A DNA stretch of 64,000 nt from Methanosphaerula subterraneus (lineage in GTDB: Archaea > Halobacteriota > Methanomicrobia > Methanomicrobiales > Methanospirillaceae): the NCBI RefSeq assembly GCF_052055875.1, contig NZ_CP170508.1, forward strand, positions 1,240,001 through 1,304,000, written 5' to 3'. Positions 29,732 to 38,565 of the stretch are shown here, in pieces. A program made the translations under genes and the position numbers. Position 1 is the stretch's first letter. Every line of letters starts with the position of its first letter. The notes beneath the pieces were generated by a model. It worked only from the letters and a program-made list of their open reading frames with translations, ran no database searches and had not been told where the DNA came from.

Positions 29732-30586
29732 TTACACAATCCCGCCCTGGATAGAGATCGTGATATCTTTCACCGGCACCTTCTTCCCCGCCATCTCCAT
29801 GGCCTGATCGAGGACGTATTTCACCCCGCTGCAGCAGGGGACCTCCATGTGAACGACCGTGATCGAGTTGATCGTGTGCAGGGACAGGATCTCGGCCAGT
29901 TTGGAGACATACCCCTCAATGTCGGTATCCAGCTTCGGGCAGAAGATGATCACGATCCTGTCACGCAGAAAGTCCTGGTGAAAGTCGGCATAGGCAAAGG
30001 GAACACAATCAGCAGCGAGCAGCAGATCGGCGTTGTCAAAATACGGGGCTGCCGGGTTCAGTAACTTCAACTGTAACGGCCACTGGCGCAGTTCAGATTC
30101 AGAGCGTTTGGACCGATTCTCTCCGGCACCGTGCTCCTCCCGTGTAATACTGCGGGCTACAGCCCCCGGGCAACCTGCAAACGGACTGGGGTGCTGGGTT
30201 GCAGACGACGACCGGCGCTCAGCGACCTGATGGTCAGGAATCGGAATAAAATGTTCGATCAGGTACTCGATCGCCTCATTATACAGGGCGGTCTGTCCAT
30301 GACCACTGAGGTGCTCGAGATGTGCCTTGATGACAGCCGCTCCCTGCCGTGCGATCGTCTCCATCACGGCCGACTCGTCGTATGCACCCGCCTCACGTTC
30401 AATAACGCTGATCGCCCCCTCAGGGCAGGTGCCGATGCAGGCGCCGAGTCCGTCACAGAAGAGATCGCTCACCAGCCGTGCCTTCCCTTCGATGATCTGA
30501 AGCGCTCCTTCCGGACAATCCGGTATGCAGAGCCCGCAGCCCGTGCATTTCTCCTCGTCGATCGAGATTATTTTTCTCTTCATCAT
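29732..30586 (-). CDS. Two-cluster ferredoxin-domain protein with Cys-rich C-terminal domain
   Basis: The 284-residue protein begins with two 4Fe-4S binding segments (CTGCGLCIPDCPEGAL and FCDGLGACIGTCPEGAI, about residues 12-55). A low-complexity linker and a C-terminal domain follow, with ADCVPFAYADFHQDFL, IIFCPKLD and MEVPCCSGV, whose cysteines could bind a further cofactor. The family is widespread in anaerobes as a probable electron carrier, and its partner is unknown. The frame extends further upstream, but GGGAGAG sits just before the ATGATG at 30586, supporting this start. Confidence 0.82.
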   Translation of the reverse strand: MMKRKIISIDEEKCTGCGLCIPDCPEGALQIIEGKARLVSDLFCDGLGACIGTCPEGAISVIEREAGAYDESAVMETIARQGAAVIKAHLEHLSGHGQTALYNEAIEYLIEHFIPIPDHQVAERRSSSATQHPSPFAGCPGAVARSITREEHGAGENRSKRSESELRQWPLQLKLLNPAAPYFDNADLLLAADCVPFAYADFHQDFLRDRIVIIFCPKLDTDIEGYVSKLAEILSLHTINSITVVHMEVPCCSGVKYVLDQAMEMAGKKVPVKDITISIQGGIV

Positions 30587-30985
30587 TGCTCTCCCGATGA
30601 CAGCATCTCCATTCTCAGATTGCCGGCCCATGCCAGCACCGACCAGGACAGGATCCAGAGGATCAAAACCACGCATTCCAGCAGGATACCGGATCCCCCG
30701 GATCAGGAGAAGTCAGTCAGAGATGCATCCCATCTCCTGGATTATAAGGTTGTTGTATCGCCCTGTCCAGAGAGGTGCTCAAGTGCCTGGAGAAGGGGCG
30801 ATCCCGATCCCAGCGATAGGTCTGGTCTCCTCCTCGCTGGGGTGACAGGCCGGCTGATGGAGATGCCCGTCGCTCTTCATCGTCCGGAAACATCCCGGGT
30901 TTTCGGCATTGTTCTGCGAAGGGCAGGACCGTTCTGGGTTCACCACTGATCTGACCGGCCCGGGATCCAATCCCACGCGAGATCG
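30587..30985. other. Intergenic region, no gene seen
   Basis: About 400 bases between two minus-strand genes. Short frames on both strands lack start signals. It presumably holds the promoter of the ferredoxin-domain gene, but I could not pick a convincing TATA box. Confidence 0.4.
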
Positions 30986-31468
30986 CTATGAAGTCTGTGC
31001 AGCATGAACGCCGGCGATCAGTTCCTCGATCCTCTTCCCCTCCTTGATATCCTTCGTCGTGAAGACAAACTCGTCGGCGACCTCAACACCCTTCGCGGCA
31101 AGTGCTTTTCTGAGGGTCGGCAGTGTATCTCGTGCAGATGCCCCGCAGGTCGCAAAGAGGACCGCCCGCTTTCCCTCACAGCCAGAAAGTGCAGCGATCG
31201 CTGCATTGACCGGCGGAGTCGCTTTCCAGGCCCAGACCGGCGTCCCGATCACCAGCAGGTCGTAGGCTGAGACATCGATGACCTCCGGATCGATCGGTTC
31301 TCCTTCCTCCCTCAACGCACGGAAGCAACCGAGCGAATAGGCACTCAGCGACGAATATTTCTCTTTTGGTTTGACCTCGATGAGATCGCCCCCACAGGCG
31401 GCCTTCACCTTATCAGCAACACCGCGGGTGACACCTGAGTAGGAATGGAAGATGGTTATCGGCTTCAT
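30986..31468 (-). CDS. Flavodoxin-like protein
   Basis: The 160-residue protein has the flavodoxin fold. The phosphate-binding loop near the N-terminus reads IFHSYSGVTRGVADKV, followed by a YDLLVIGTPVWAWKATPPV strand that contacts the flavin ring, and RAVLFATCGAS. It is probably an FMN electron carrier or menaquinone-independent reductase subunit, substituting for ferredoxin under some conditions. The start ATG 31468 has GGAGAA just upstream. The frame continues for nine codons before it. It lies near a ferredoxin-domain gene on the same strand. Confidence 0.88.
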   Translation of the reverse strand: MKPITIFHSYSGVTRGVADKVKAACGGDLIEVKPKEKYSSLSAYSLGCFRALREEGEPIDPEVIDVSAYDLLVIGTPVWAWKATPPVNAAIAALSGCEGKRAVLFATCGASARDTLPTLRKALAAKGVEVADEFVFTTKDIKEGKRIEELIAGVHAAQTS

Positions 31469-31830
31469 TGTTCTCCTATTCACAGAGGTCATCACATCTC
31501 AAAAGGATTTCTCTGGTCATCCTTCCTGATCGGGAGATCGTTCGCTCTGTCGGGAAGAGGATGACAGAACAGAGGTGGTAGCGCTGAAGAGCTTACACGC
31601 TTCATCCGTACTGTCCGGATGCTCAGGGATCGAAATCACCAACTCACCTCTTCGATGATTAATCGATCGGTGAGATGAAGCCCTTACAAAGACACTACCA
31701 GATACCCCATATAGCCACAATACTATAAATAATTTTTCCATAAAATTGCAGAAAATTCCCGGAGATTCAACCACTCACCACCCAACCGGAGTCAGATCCC
31801 CAGGGGAAGGGAGACCTCAATAATGATCAG
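31469..31830. other. Intergenic region, promoter-sized, no confident gene
   Basis: About 360 bases between divergent genes. It is AT-rich around 31720-31750 (TATAAATAATTTTTCC on the plus strand), which could include a TATA box. An 85-codon antisense frame (31517-31774) has no supporting signal. Confidence 0.4.
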
Positions 31831-32088
31831 ATGCAACCATATGTGAAGATGAACGCTGAAGACGATCCAGCTCGCAGGGAACCGGATGTCGAGACATTTC
31901 GTCAACGCATCGCCAGGGCATCAGAGAAACGTTCATCAGAGTCATTTCAGAGTATCGCCGATGCCCTCATCGAGGAGAACCGCAGAAAACCTGCAGGCGA
32001 AGTGATAGAGTTCAGTGAAGAGGAGATCCGGGAAATCGGAAAGGTACTGAAGATCCCGGTCGACAGGGCGCGTGACCTCTGCACCTAG
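31831..32088 (+). CDS. Small hypothetical protein
   Basis: The 85-residue charged protein (start at ATG 31831 or 31849) is not recognised. Its second half reads EVIEFSEEEIREIGKVLKIPVDRARDL, which looks like a short helix-turn-helix-like or coiled segment. It has no cysteine pairs and no membrane helix. Its reading frame has normal codon use and ends 136 bases before an ABC transporter gene. Confidence 0.5.
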   Translation: MQPYVKMNAEDDPARREPDVETFRQRIARASEKRSSESFQSIADALIEENRRKPAGEVIEFSEEEIREIGKVLKIPVDRARDLCT

Positions 32089-32190
32089 AGCAATGGGGGA
32101 AAGGTGAGCAGATGCTACTCACCAGAGAATGGGAGATAATCGGGGGGTTTCGCCGATTTAAAGCAGGAACCGTCTTCCCTGATGACATAC

Positions 32191-32199
32191 TTTTTTACC
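32191..32199 (+). promoter_or_regulatory. TATA box for the ABC exporter operon
   Basis: TTTTTTACC is centred about 30 bases before ATG 32224 with no Shine-Dalgarno between, consistent with a leaderless transcript. This argues for starting the ATPase at 32224 rather than at the in-frame ATG 32182. Confidence 0.45.
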
Positions 32200-32223
32200 G
32201 GCAGCGAAACGATCAGTACCTTG

Positions 32224-32943
32224 ATGGAAGCACTACTGGAAGCCCGGAACCTCTCAAAGACCTATGGGAGTACGACCGCAGTGGACGGCGTCTCTCTTTC
32301 AGTTCAGAAAGGCGCACTCTTTGGTCTCCTGGGCCCGAACGGCTCGGGAAAGACGACGATGATCAAGATGCTGACCGGACAGGTCCGCCCGACCGGCGGG
32401 TCGGCCACCGTCCTCGGGCTGGATGTGGAAAAGGATCCCATCACCGTCAGAGAACGGATCGGGATCATTCCTGAACAGGAGACCCCCCCCAGTTTCCTCT
32501 CGGCCGAGGAGTACTTCCACTTCGTCGGGGCAGTCAGAGGGATCCCTGATGTCGACGAGAAAGCGGACTGGTGGTTCGACTTCCTGGAGTTCGGGGATAA
32601 GCGGGACGTTCTCTGCAAGGATCTCTCCCGGGGGACCCGGCAGAAACTGATGTTTTCCCAGGCCTTCATTCACCGGCCGGTGCTGGCCCTGATCGATGAA
32701 CCCCTGATCAACTTCGACCCGATCATGCAGATGAAGGTGAAGGACTTCCTGCAGACCTACGTGAAGGAAGGCGGCACGGTCTTCATCAGCACTCATATCC
32801 TCGAGATCGCCGAGGAGATCTGTTCCGACTTTGCGATCCTGCATAAGGGGCACCTGCTTCACACTGGGGCCATCAGCGATATCGGCGACGAACACCTCCC
32901 CGAGTTCTTCCTCGCAAAAGTCAGGCAGGATTCTCATGTTTGA
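32224..32943 (+). CDS. ABC transporter ATP-binding protein
   Basis: The 239-residue ATPase has Walker A GPNGSGKT (37-44), a Q-loop glutamate/glutamine in IGIIPEQETPP, Walker B LALIDEPLINFD and the switch histidine in FISTHILE. The signature motif is LSRGTRQKL instead of LSGGQ, a known but less common variant. It energises the permease that follows, whose start overlaps its stop by 8 bases. The pair resembles ABC-2 type exporters, with unknown substrate (lipid, drug or peptide). Confidence 0.93.
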   Translation: MEALLEARNLSKTYGSTTAVDGVSLSVQKGALFGLLGPNGSGKTTMIKMLTGQVRPTGGSATVLGLDVEKDPITVRERIGIIPEQETPPSFLSAEEYFHFVGAVRGIPDVDEKADWWFDFLEFGDKRDVLCKDLSRGTRQKLMFSQAFIHRPVLALIDEPLINFDPIMQMKVKDFLQTYVKEGGTVFISTHILEIAEEICSDFAILHKGHLLHTGAISDIGDEHLPEFFLAKVRQDSHV

Positions 32944-34342
32944 ACTCTTCACGAGCATGATGAAAGAGGAGTGGCGCATCCACTCGACTATCTTCGGATC
33001 CCTCAGTTTCGCCCTCTTTCCGGTGATGATCGCCGGGATCGCATTCATGAGCACCTTTCTGCTCCCGCTCTTTGGGACCGTGATCCCGATCCAGCAGTTG
33101 GTCCTGATCACCCACGCCCTCTTTCTGCTCCTCGGGGTGATGGTCGGCGGGTTCGGGCTGCTCGGCAACGAGGTGATGAACAGGCGATTCGGGCAGGCAA
33201 GCCTGCTGGCGTACTCGGCACGGACCCTGCCGCTCTCTGAACGGTTCATCTTTCTGAACTTTGTGATCAAGGATACGGTCTACTACTTCATCCTCTGGGT
33301 CTTCCCGTTCGTCGCAGGGTTCGGCATCGCAGCCCCGATCCTCGGGATATCGATGGGGTACCCCCTAATGCTGCTGCTGACATTGACCCTGACCTTCCTG
33401 ACCGGTCTCGCCTGGGTCTTCCTCCTCTCGACGATCTATGCCCGTTCAAAGCTGGTGCTGGCCCTGGCCGGCGTGCTCCTGGTCCTAGTCGCTGGAGCGT
33501 CCACCCTCTTCTTCGGGGTCGACCTGATCGGAACATTTCCACCACTCGCCCTGTTCGGTGCCTTCTCGCCCGCGGTGCTGCTTGAGGCGCTGCTGCTGAT
33601 CATCGTCCCTTTCATCATCGCCGTCCAGGCCTTCACCACAGAACTGGCGGACGCGACGAAACGCTATCCAAACAGGTTCACTCCATTGATGAAGCGCCTC
33701 TCGTTCTTCCCGTACCCCTACCTCGCAGCCAAGGACCTGCTCGACCTTCTCCGGACCGGCGCTGCCGTGGGACAGACGATCTTCTCGTTTCTCCTCCCGC
33801 TCGGCCTCATATGGCTCTTCCTCTCGTTGATCGGCTCGTTCTTACCGCACTCGGCGCTGCTTCTTCTCTTTGCGATCCTGACCGGGGTGCTCGCCTCGAC
33901 GATGTACACCTGGCTCACCGCATTCGACACGGTCGGTTCGTACGGATGTCTCCCGATCGCGGTCAGGACGATCATCTTCAGCAAGATCTGCGCCTTTTCG
34001 CTGCTGCAGGCGATCCCGGCAGTCTTCCTTGCGATCATCACCATCACCACAGGGGCCGGCCAGTACCTTCCATCGGTGCTGGTGCTCGCCCTTGCCATCT
34101 CGTTCTTCGGTCTCGCGGTCACGATCTATCTGACCGGCCTCTCGCCGAATGTGCTGGTCTATGATGCGAAGGTGCTCGTCACCTACCTGGTCAGCATGGC
34201 GATCGTGATCGTCCCGCTGATCGTCCTCTCCTTCATGAACCCGTTCTACCCGCTCGCAGCGGCGCTCCTCCTCTTCCCGACAGCGTACCTCATCAGGCGC
34301 AGTTATCCCCGGTGGGAACGTGCCGATATCGAAGGGTTCTGA
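32936..34342 (+). CDS. ABC-2 type transporter permease
   Basis: The 468-residue protein has about twelve hydrophobic helices spread over its length and no soluble domain, fitting a fused permease for the preceding ATPase. ATG 32936 overlaps the ATPase stop. The frame is open further upstream, but that part is out-of-frame ATPase sequence. A basic C-terminus (RRSYPRWERADIEGF) suggests a cytoplasmic tail. The substrate is not inferable. Confidence 0.88.
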   Translation: MFELFTSMMKEEWRIHSTIFGSLSFALFPVMIAGIAFMSTFLLPLFGTVIPIQQLVLITHALFLLLGVMVGGFGLLGNEVMNRRFGQASLLAYSARTLPLSERFIFLNFVIKDTVYYFILWVFPFVAGFGIAAPILGISMGYPLMLLLTLTLTFLTGLAWVFLLSTIYARSKLVLALAGVLLVLVAGASTLFFGVDLIGTFPPLALFGAFSPAVLLEALLLIIVPFIIAVQAFTTELADATKRYPNRFTPLMKRLSFFPYPYLAAKDLLDLLRTGAAVGQTIFSFLLPLGLIWLFLSLIGSFLPHSALLLLFAILTGVLASTMYTWLTAFDTVGSYGCLPIAVRTIIFSKICAFSLLQAIPAVFLAIITITTGAGQYLPSVLVLALAISFFGLAVTIYLTGLSPNVLVYDAKVLVTYLVSMAIVIVPLIVLSFMNPFYPLAAALLLFPTAYLIRRSYPRWERADIEGF

Positions 34343-34441
34343 GTAGAATCCTCCCCAATCCCATTTTTTCCAAGCATCCACACCTATCCCACCGTCAGGA
34401 GCGTATCAGTCGGCATCCAGATCGATTCCGCAACATTCATG

Positions 34442-34453
34442 TTATGCTATAGC
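34442..34453. promoter_or_regulatory. Perfect 12-bp palindrome at the start of the permease gene
   Basis: ATGCTATAGCAT is self-complementary and includes a TATA-like core. A related half, ACTATAGC, follows 7 bases later. It may be an operator or part of a promoter overlapping the predicted 5' end of the coding region. Confidence 0.3.
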
Positions 34454-36073
34454 ATGACATACTATAGCAAAACCGGATGGTCGATTGTATTGGATCTGAT
34501 AATCTCCTTTCTACTGGCAGTCCTCCCTATCCTCGTGATCTTCATCGGGCTCGTCTTTCTCAATCAGTCGGGAACGCGGATGGGGATCATAGGCTGGGTA
34601 CTCACGGTCGTACTGGCCGTGCTCTTCTTTGGGACATCGCCACAAATCGCTCTCTATGCTTCCGAATCAGGGGTACTCTCCTCGTTCGGCATCTCCCTGA
34701 TGGTGCTCTTCACGATCCTCCAGGTCACGATGATGGACCTGACCGGGGCGATCACCAGCATCACCGCCTACGTCAAGGTGATCGCGGCCGAACGGTACGA
34801 ACAGATCATGATCCTGAACGTGGGTTTTGGATCATTTCTGGTCTCGATCGGCGCGACCCCGGTGACGATGCTGCCGCCGATCATGCTGGCCCTCGGGTTC
34901 TCCCCGCTCGCAGCCGTGGCGCTCCCCTGCCTCGGATATGACCCGCTCACCTCCTTCTCACTGCTGGCGGTCCCGATCACCCTGCCGGCCTCGGTCTTCA
35001 ACATCGACGTCAGCCTGCTCGGGGGAACGATCGCACTCTTCCTGCCGGTGATCTCCACAGGGTTCGCTCTCGGGATGCTCTGGATTGCAGACGGTATGGC
35101 CGGCGTCAAAAAGGGGCTGATCCCCGGGATCATCGCAGGGGTCACCCTCGGGATCTCCTGCAACATCTTTGTGCGGGTGCTGCCGGCATCAGCCGTCGGG
35201 CTGGTCGGGGTCTTCTCCGGGCTGGTCACGATCGCAGTCCTCTTCCTCTTTCGGTACCTCAAGGGCAAACCGATCATTGCAAAGAACGAGGATCTGCAGA
35301 GGATGAGCACGGCGGACGGAACACCGATCATGCCGCTCTGGAAGGCTTCTTTCCCCTGGCTGCTCCTTGTGATCTTCTGTATCGTAATAAGCATCCCGGT
35401 CATCCAGACCGGCCTCTATGCCATGCTCGGGGATGTCCAGAAGATCCATGTGGTCGCCAACAAGGTCGTGGACCTGAAACTGCTGAACCAGGCCTACTTC
35501 TGGGTGCTGATCAGTACCCTGCTCGCAGCCCCGGTGCTGGTGAAGAGCAGAGAACAGGCCGAGGAGATCTTCAGGGTCTGGGCCAGACGGGCATGGGCGC
35601 CCACCCTCGCCGCAGCCGTCTTCTTTGCGATCGCCTACGTGATGGACTGGTCCGGGCAGAGCGTCATCAACAACACGCTGACCTTCGCCCCCGGCGCTGC
35701 TGACCTGAACATGAACGCCGTCATCGGCCTGACCCTGGCGATGACGTTCGGGATCGCGTTCCCTGCAATCAGCCCACTCCTCGGCCTGCTGGGAACCTTC
35801 GTCTCAGGGAGCGAGACTTCCTCGAACGTGATGTTCCACGGGATCCTGAAGAAGTCGACCGATGTCCTGAACCTGGACTTCATCAAGGTCTATGCGGCTC
35901 ACTGCGTCTCAGGCGGGATCGCGTCTGCCATCGCCCCGGCAAAGATCGTCAATGCAGCAGCCGTGATCGACCAGATCGGGATCGAGGGCGAGGTGATCAG
36001 AAAGTCTGCGGTGATCGCCATCCTGCTGACGCTCGTCACCGGTGCGATGCTGATCGTGCTGCTGGCACTCTGA
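34454..36073 (+). CDS. L-lactate permease family transporter
   Basis: The 539-residue protein has about 13 helices and the motifs of the LctP family: GFGSFLVSIGATPVTMLPPIML, LGFSPLAAVALPCLGYDPLTSFS and SGSETSSNVMF near residue 450. Family members carry lactate or glycolate with protons, and related archaeal proteins may carry other organic acids. The start is uncertain. ATG 34439 and 34454 are in frame, and the overlapping TATA-like palindrome could mean that the true start is a downstream TTG. No lactate dehydrogenase gene is adjacent. Confidence 0.85.
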   Translation: MTYYSKTGWSIVLDLIISFLLAVLPILVIFIGLVFLNQSGTRMGIIGWVLTVVLAVLFFGTSPQIALYASESGVLSSFGISLMVLFTILQVTMMDLTGAITSITAYVKVIAAERYEQIMILNVGFGSFLVSIGATPVTMLPPIMLALGFSPLAAVALPCLGYDPLTSFSLLAVPITLPASVFNIDVSLLGGTIALFLPVISTGFALGMLWIADGMAGVKKGLIPGIIAGVTLGISCNIFVRVLPASAVGLVGVFSGLVTIAVLFLFRYLKGKPIIAKNEDLQRMSTADGTPIMPLWKASFPWLLLVIFCIVISIPVIQTGLYAMLGDVQKIHVVANKVVDLKLLNQAYFWVLISTLLAAPVLVKSREQAEEIFRVWARRAWAPTLAAAVFFAIAYVMDWSGQSVINNTLTFAPGAADLNMNAVIGLTLAMTFGIAFPAISPLLGLLGTFVSGSETSSNVMFHGILKKSTDVLNLDFIKVYAAHCVSGGIASAIAPAKIVNAAAVIDQIGIEGEVIRKSAVIAILLTLVTGAMLIVLLAL

Positions 36074-36149
36074 TCCCCTCTTTTTCAAGACCCCTGCGCC
36101 GGGCAGCAGAGAATAGGTTTTTTCCCCCTATCGCCAAGAATGGTACACT

Positions 36150-36902
36150 ATGAAAGAGGATACCCGGTGGAAGATCACCGCAGGGGCTGGGCTCATCCTG
36201 CTCTCCCTCGCGATCTATGCCGCCCACTATCTGATCTTCCAGGACGCACATCACCTGCTCATCTACTTCATCGGAGAACTGGCATTCGTTCCGATCGAAG
36301 TGCTGATCGTCACCCTGATCATCGACCAGATGCTCGAATCCCGTGAGAAACAGCATCGCATGGAGAAGATGAAGATGGTCATCGGCACCTTCTTTTCAAC
36401 AGTCGGAACGCCCCTCCTCAGAGTGCTGGCCGGCGCCGACCCCACCATCGATCAGATAAAAGACCGGCTTGTTGTCGGCGCCGACTGGGAGAACAAGAGG
36501 TTTCTGGAGGTGCGGGCCTGCCTGAACACCTACACCTGCGGCATGGCCATCCATCAGGTCGACATGGATGGGCTCCGGACGTTCCTGGTGAACCAGGAGG
36601 ATTTTCTGCTCAGGCTCGTCGAAAATCCGGTCATCCTCGAACATGAATCGTTCACCGACCTGATCCTCGCCATCAACCACCTGACCGAAGAGATGAAGGC
36701 CCGGGACGACCTGGCCGCGCTGCCATCTGCAGATCTGGCCCATCTCACCAACGACATCCTCCGAGTCTACTCGAAGGTGATCCCCGAATGGGTCACGCAC
36801 ATGGAATACCTCAAGGAGCATTACCCGTACCTCTTCAGCCTTGAGATGCGGAGAAATCCCTTCGACGCATCGGCCTCGGTCATCATCCGGCAGAACCAGT
36901 AA
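36150..36902 (+). CDS. Hypothetical protein with two N-terminal membrane helices
   Basis: The 250-residue protein is not recognised. Helices at about residues 9-29 and 36-62 are followed by a charged, helical cytoplasmic region of about 185 residues containing 'ESREKQHRMEKMKMVIGTFFSTVG' and 'LTNDILRVYSKVIPEWVTHMEYLK'. The arrangement is like a small membrane-tethered regulator. Similar proteins occur in methanogens and bacteria as conserved hypotheticals. It lies between two transporters on the same strand, with its own spacing on both sides. Confidence 0.75.
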   Translation: MKEDTRWKITAGAGLILLSLAIYAAHYLIFQDAHHLLIYFIGELAFVPIEVLIVTLIIDQMLESREKQHRMEKMKMVIGTFFSTVGTPLLRVLAGADPTIDQIKDRLVVGADWENKRFLEVRACLNTYTCGMAIHQVDMDGLRTFLVNQEDFLLRLVENPVILEHESFTDLILAINHLTEEMKARDDLAALPSADLAHLTNDILRVYSKVIPEWVTHMEYLKEHYPYLFSLEMRRNPFDASASVIIRQNQ

Positions 36903-36972
36903 ACCCATTTTTTAGAAAGTTCCAGTCGAAGAATCAAAAGGGATATGTACTCGAGTCTCCCAGTTGTTTTCG

Positions 36973-38187
36973 ATGGAAGACCTCTTTATTTCCCCGGAAT
37001 TCCAGATGAGCCTCCTCCTATTTGTGGCCCTCGGTGGATACCTGATCGCGTCACGCATCAACCAGTCCGCGGTGATAGGGTTGATCCTCGTCGGGATCCT
37101 GGTGGGCCCCAGCGTACTGGGCTGGATCACCTACACTGACTTTATCCAGAGCCTCGCCCACCTTGGAGCGGTCATACTCCTCTTTGTCATAGGGTTTGAA
37201 TTCAGCCTCCGTGAGATCGTGCACCCGAGAAATTTTGCCATCGCCCTGGTGGGGGTGATTCTGCCGTGGATCGGCGGCTGGGGACTGGCCCTCCTCTTCG
37301 GCTATGACTCGGCCAGTGCGATCTTCATCGGCACCGCACTGACGGCCACCAGCATCGCCATCACGGCGAACGTACTCAGGGAGTTGAATAAACTTCAGAC
37401 CGAGGCGGCCAAGGCGATCATCGGGGCTGCAGTCATCGACGATGTCCTGGCATTGATCGTCCTCGCCATCAGTACTTCTGTCGTCGAGGGCTCGTTCTCG
37501 TACTGGGGGATCGCCCTGATCACGATAAAAGCGCTTCTGTTCATCATCATCGGGGCCGCGTTCGGAACCCTGGTGATCGGCAGGTATCTCGTCCGCCTTG
37601 ATAGGACCGATTTCGTGAAGAGGTACCCAGAGTTCATCTTCATCTTCGCCATGATGTTTGCATTTTTCTATGCGATCTGTGCCGAGATGGTCGGGCTCTC
37701 AGCGATCGTTGGTGCATTCATCGCCGGCGTCTCGTTCAAGGATGTGGAACTGAACCAGAGCAAAAGTCTGAAGGAGGGAGCCGAGTATCTCCAGATCGTC
37801 TTTGCATCGATCTTCTTTGTATCCCTGGGGATCCTGGTGGACCTCCGGGCGGTCACCCCTGAGATCCTGGTCTTCCTTGTCGCATTGACGGTGGTGGCGA
37901 TCGTCAGCAAGGTGATCGGATGCGCACTTCCCGCACGGCTCGGAGGGATGTGCAGAAAGGACTCCCTGATCGTCGGTTTCGGGATGGCGCCCCGGGGGGA
38001 GGTGGCGATGATCGTCGCCCTGATCGGGCTGAACGCCGGCATCATCGATCAGGGCGTCTATGTTGTCCTCGTGATCATGAGTCTGCTGACGACGGTGATC
38101 ACGCCCATCATCTATCGGAACTGGTTCTACCGGGGGGAATACGGCACCTACGATGCCGATGGGACCTGCATCAATTCAGGAGAGTGA
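36973..38187 (+). CDS. Cation/proton antiporter, CPA2 family
   Basis: The 404-residue protein has about 12 helices and no C-terminal TrkA domain. The ion-binding region reads AAVIDDVLALIVLA (two adjacent aspartates of the CPA2 core), and the family segments GLILVGILVGPSVLGW and FGMAPRGEVAMIVA are present. It probably exchanges Na+ or K+ for protons, important for the sodium-coupled energetics of methanogens. I start at ATG 36973. A TTG three codons earlier is possible. Confidence 0.92.
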   Translation: MEDLFISPEFQMSLLLFVALGGYLIASRINQSAVIGLILVGILVGPSVLGWITYTDFIQSLAHLGAVILLFVIGFEFSLREIVHPRNFAIALVGVILPWIGGWGLALLFGYDSASAIFIGTALTATSIAITANVLRELNKLQTEAAKAIIGAAVIDDVLALIVLAISTSVVEGSFSYWGIALITIKALLFIIIGAAFGTLVIGRYLVRLDRTDFVKRYPEFIFIFAMMFAFFYAICAEMVGLSAIVGAFIAGVSFKDVELNQSKSLKEGAEYLQIVFASIFFVSLGILVDLRAVTPEILVFLVALTVVAIVSKVIGCALPARLGGMCRKDSLIVGFGMAPRGEVAMIVALIGLNAGIIDQGVYVVLVIMSLLTTVITPIIYRNWFYRGEYGTYDADGTCINSGE

Positions 38188-38260
38188 AAGGGAGAGGTTC
38201 CGGATCATCTCTCCTGGTCGACCTCACCCTGGACCCGGCACTGGGTGCACCAGATGAAAC

Positions 38261-38270
38261 CTTTTTTAAC
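38261..38270 (+). promoter_or_regulatory. TATA box for the ferredoxin gene
   Basis: CTTTTTTAAC is centred 27 bases before ATG 38293. The expected start falls at or next to the ATG, implying a leaderless message and fixing the start codon. Confidence 0.55.
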
Positions 38271-38292
38271 CAGAGCAGCCCCTGTTCCAATC

Positions 38293-38520
38293 ATGCCGAC
38301 AGTCAGGATCATCAGAGATGAGTGCACCAGTTGCACAAGCTGCTGGGAGACCTGCCCGGAGGTCTTTGAAGAGGATCCGGGAGATGGAAAGAGTAGAATA
38401 ACAGAAGCCTTCAGCACCAGCGGGAACCCGGGAGAAGGGAAGGTATCCGCAGAACTTCTGGCCTGTGCGCAGGACGCGGCCGACTCCTGCCCGGTTGAGA
38501 TCATCACGGTAGAAGAGTGA
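38293..38520 (+). CDS. Single-cluster ferredoxin
   Basis: The 75-residue protein has the ligand set CTSCTSCWETCPE (residues about 10-22) and a fourth conserved cysteine in DSCPVEIIT, as in 4Fe-4S (or 3Fe-4S) ferredoxins of the Thermotoga/Pyrococcus small type. It has an acidic surface overall, as usual for an electron carrier. The frame extends 16 codons upstream, but the TATA box spacing excludes that. Confidence 0.92.
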   Translation: MPTVRIIRDECTSCTSCWETCPEVFEEDPGDGKSRITEAFSTSGNPGEGKVSAELLACAQDAADSCPVEIITVEE

Positions 38521-38565
38521 AGGGAAAGAGCCCCTTTTTTAAAGAAAGGCCCGTCACCGTCGGGA

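Noticed and set aside
30131..30949. 272-codon plus-strand open frame across the ferredoxin-domain gene
   Set aside because: It is antisense to a gene with two intact 4Fe-4S motifs, and its own translation has no domain.
31517..31774. 85-codon minus-strand open frame
   Set aside because: It overlaps the promoter-like AT-rich region, has no ribosome binding site and no recognisable product.
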